In this document: in pieces, positions 63,002 through 64,000 of the stretch
How positions within the stretch are numbered: position 1 is the first letter of the stretch
Layout of the letters: every line of letters starts with the position of its first letter
Assembly: GCA_016710095.1 (NCBI GenBank)
Contig: JADJLL010000007.1
Span: 155,731-219,730, forward strand
Length of the DNA stretch: 64,000 bases
Source: Candidatus Eiseniibacteriota bacterium
Lineage (GTDB): Bacteria; Eisenbacteria; RBG-16-71-46
Direction of reading: 5' to 3'
The notes under the pieces: generated by a model
Seen by the model: the letters and a program-made list of their open reading frames with translations, nothing else
What the model was told of the DNA's origin: nothing
Databases searched by the model: none
Position numbers and translations under genes: made by a program

Positions 63002-63477
63002 CGGCTCGTCGCGGCACGCTTGGCCGCCCGTGCCGGCTTCGCCGCGGCGGACTTCTTCGCCGAGGGCGCCTTCTTCAGCGCCGCCGCGTTGAGCTTGTTC
63101 CGGAACGCGACGTGGCCCGCGACGACTTCCTCGAAGTTGTGCAGGTAGGTCGGCCGGATCGCGGCGCGCGCGCCGGCGATCCACGGCTTGCAGCGCTCCC
63201 ACGTGACGACGTCCTCGCCCGTGTGTTCGTAGAAGAGTTCGTCGTGCAGCACGCCGCGGTTGACCAGCGTCGCGACCATCTCCCAGTACGAGATCGTCAT
63301 GCGGAACCAGCGGTCTTCGTCGCTGTGCGAGAGGTACTTCTTCCCGATCTCGTCCCAGGACTTCGCCTTGAACTTGGTCAGGAACCACGCGCGCGCCTTG
63401 CGCAGCTCGGGGTCGCGGCGGATCTCGTAGAGACGGAGCAGCAGTTCGGCGTCGGCGTGAAGGGGCTTGCGAGCCAT
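62998..63477 (-). CDS. DUF4760-like protein with Lys/Ala-rich basic tail
   Basis: The first 125 residues resemble DUF4760 proteins: LLLRLYEIRRDPELRKARAW, SDEDRWFRMTISYWEMVATL and VLHDELFYEHTGEDVVTWER. The last 30 residues are Lys/Ala/Arg-rich (APSAKKSAAAKPARAAKRAA), like histone-H1 or nucleoid-protein tails. GAGGAG precedes the ATG. It is coupled to aroC by an ATGA overlap. The function of the family is unknown to me; a DNA- or RNA-binding tail is inference. Confidence 0.7.
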   Translation of the reverse strand: MARKPLHADAELLLRLYEIRRDPELRKARAWFLTKFKAKSWDEIGKKYLSHSDEDRWFRMTISYWEMVATLVNRGVLHDELFYEHTGEDVVTWERCKPWIAGARAAIRPTYLHNFEEVVAGHVAFRNKLNAAALKKAPSAKKSAAAKPARAAKRAATSR

Positions 63478-63580
63478 GCGGGACTCCTCGTGGGACGAAC
63501 GTGCGGCCTCGGAATGCCGGGCAACTTGGCACCCGGGGCCGCGCATCGTCAACCGCGAAGGTTGTGGTTCGCAGAATGTT

Positions 63581-63621
63581 GCACGTCGCGGGCGCGGCTC
63601 CTCGGAGCCGCGCCCGCGGTG
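63581..63621 (-). terminator. Strong hairpin after the transposase-like gene
   Basis: A 14-bp stem CGCGGGCGCGGCTC / GAGCCGCGCCCGCG extended by GCAC/GTGC lies just past the stop of the minus-strand gene at 63625. No T-run. It insulates the DUF4760-aroC genes from the element upstream. Confidence 0.6.
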
Positions 63622-63624
63622 CAT

Positions 63625-64000
63625 TCAGGCCGCCAGCTTGAGCGTGTGCCGTTTCGGGTTTTCGATCTCGGGCGTGTCCACGAGGCTGAAGTAGTACCGC
63701 CGCCACTCCTCCGTGATGTTGGTGCGTGTCACGAACTGGCGCTTGCCCAGAAGTGCTTCCGGACTCATCGGCGTCTCGAACAGCCCAAGCTTCATGGCTG
63801 GCGTACTTCGGTCGTGGTTCACCGAGCTCGGCGCCCAGTAGTTCGCGAGCATCAGGTGGATTGCTGCTCGGTCCAAGACGCCCTGGTCGCGCTTCGAGAA
63901 CGCGATCGTCTCGCGCCGATGGTTGGCTCCGTTGTGCCGCAGCATCATGTCGCGCCGGTTCACGAAGAACAGGTCGTTGTTCGGAGTACGCGGATCGGTC
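63625..64000 (-). CDS. Probable transposase, C-terminal part (runs off the window)
   Basis: The frame enters from the right edge with PRTPNNDLFFVNRRDMM, then LRHNGANHRRETIAFSKRDQ, HLMLANYWAPSS and VTRTNITEEWRRYYFSLVDT. The pattern N-x-x-x-N-x-x-D-x-x-x-R-x-x-x-A-N-H-x-R-E-T-x-x-F, followed by a short aromatic Y-W, resembles the C-terminal end of some DDE transposases. The catalytic acidic residues would lie outside the window, so the family is uncertain. The lower GC content and AT-richer codons hint at acquired DNA. Confidence 0.45.
   Translation of the reverse strand, partial: TDPRTPNNDLFFVNRRDMMLRHNGANHRRETIAFSKRDQGVLDRAAIHLMLANYWAPSSVNHDRSTPAMKLGLFETPMSPEALLGKRQFVTRTNITEEWRRYYFSLVDTPEIENPKRHTLKLAA

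Overview
The window looks like chromosomal core DNA of a very GC-rich (about 70 percent by eye) Gram-negative bacterium. An outer membrane is implied by an LptE-type lipoprotein, two predicted outer-membrane barrel proteins and a WbpB/D/E-like sugar cassette. Four secreted proteins end in the same FlgD-type Ig-like C-terminal domain, and one palindrome fits the Fibrobacter-type LexA box. Both point to the Fibrobacteres-Chlorobi-Bacteroidetes side of the tree, for example a candidate phylum such as Eisenbacteria. That placement is inference; no rRNA gene is present. Coding is dense, and most operon genes overlap by 4 bp (ATGA or GTGA).

Layout. 1-31049 (minus strand): start of an aldehyde dehydrogenase, a radical SAM repair-like protein, leuS, holA, lptE, a sigma54-type two-component pair, an amino-sugar trio (WbpE/WbpD/WbpB-like), a diguanylate cyclase, ubiE/menG, tRNA-Arg, a broken VOC dioxygenase, a recN-trpE-G-D-(RDD protein)-CF-B operon, a secreted esterase-like protein, and a DUF212-dxs-nadK-membrane protein operon. 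31287-35324 (plus): a large secreted M36-type metalloprotease with one in-frame TAG. 35422-48711 (minus): ispA, xseB, xseA, a ymdB-folD fusion, rny, a candidate 6S RNA, zapA, a coiled-coil protein, pheT, pheS, rplT, rpmI, infC and a secreted protein. 48845-55341 (plus): a CHAT protease, an ECF-like sigma factor, a transmembrane anti-sigma candidate, an M50 intramembrane-type protease and two outer-membrane proteins. 55433-64000 (minus): thrS, tRNA-Val, a hypothetical protein, a glycosidase-like lipoprotein, DAHP synthase behind an aromatic leader peptide and attenuator, a HAF-repeat protein, aroC, a DUF4760-like protein and a probable transposase end.

How the parts fit together. DAHP synthase and aroC feed chorismate to the trp operon. 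The dxs and ispA genes make isoprenoids, with nadK next to dxs. The rplT-rpmI-infC, pheST, thrS and leuS genes serve translation. The plus-strand block 48845-53764 combines a secreted caspase-like protease with a sigma factor, a membrane-spanning anti-sigma candidate and an M50 protease. It looks like a proteolysis-driven envelope-to-transcription signalling unit and is the best candidate for an undescribed system. The clearest regulatory find is the aromatic leader peptide with terminator and competing hairpin in front of DAHP synthase.

Caution on quality. Many otherwise sound housekeeping genes (recN, trpF, xseB, pheS, thrS, DAHP synthase) carry one-base frame breaks, several at short homopolymers. 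Much of this looks like sequencing or assembly error rather than biology. The VOC dioxygenase and the 13.6-13.98 kb stretch are broken more heavily.
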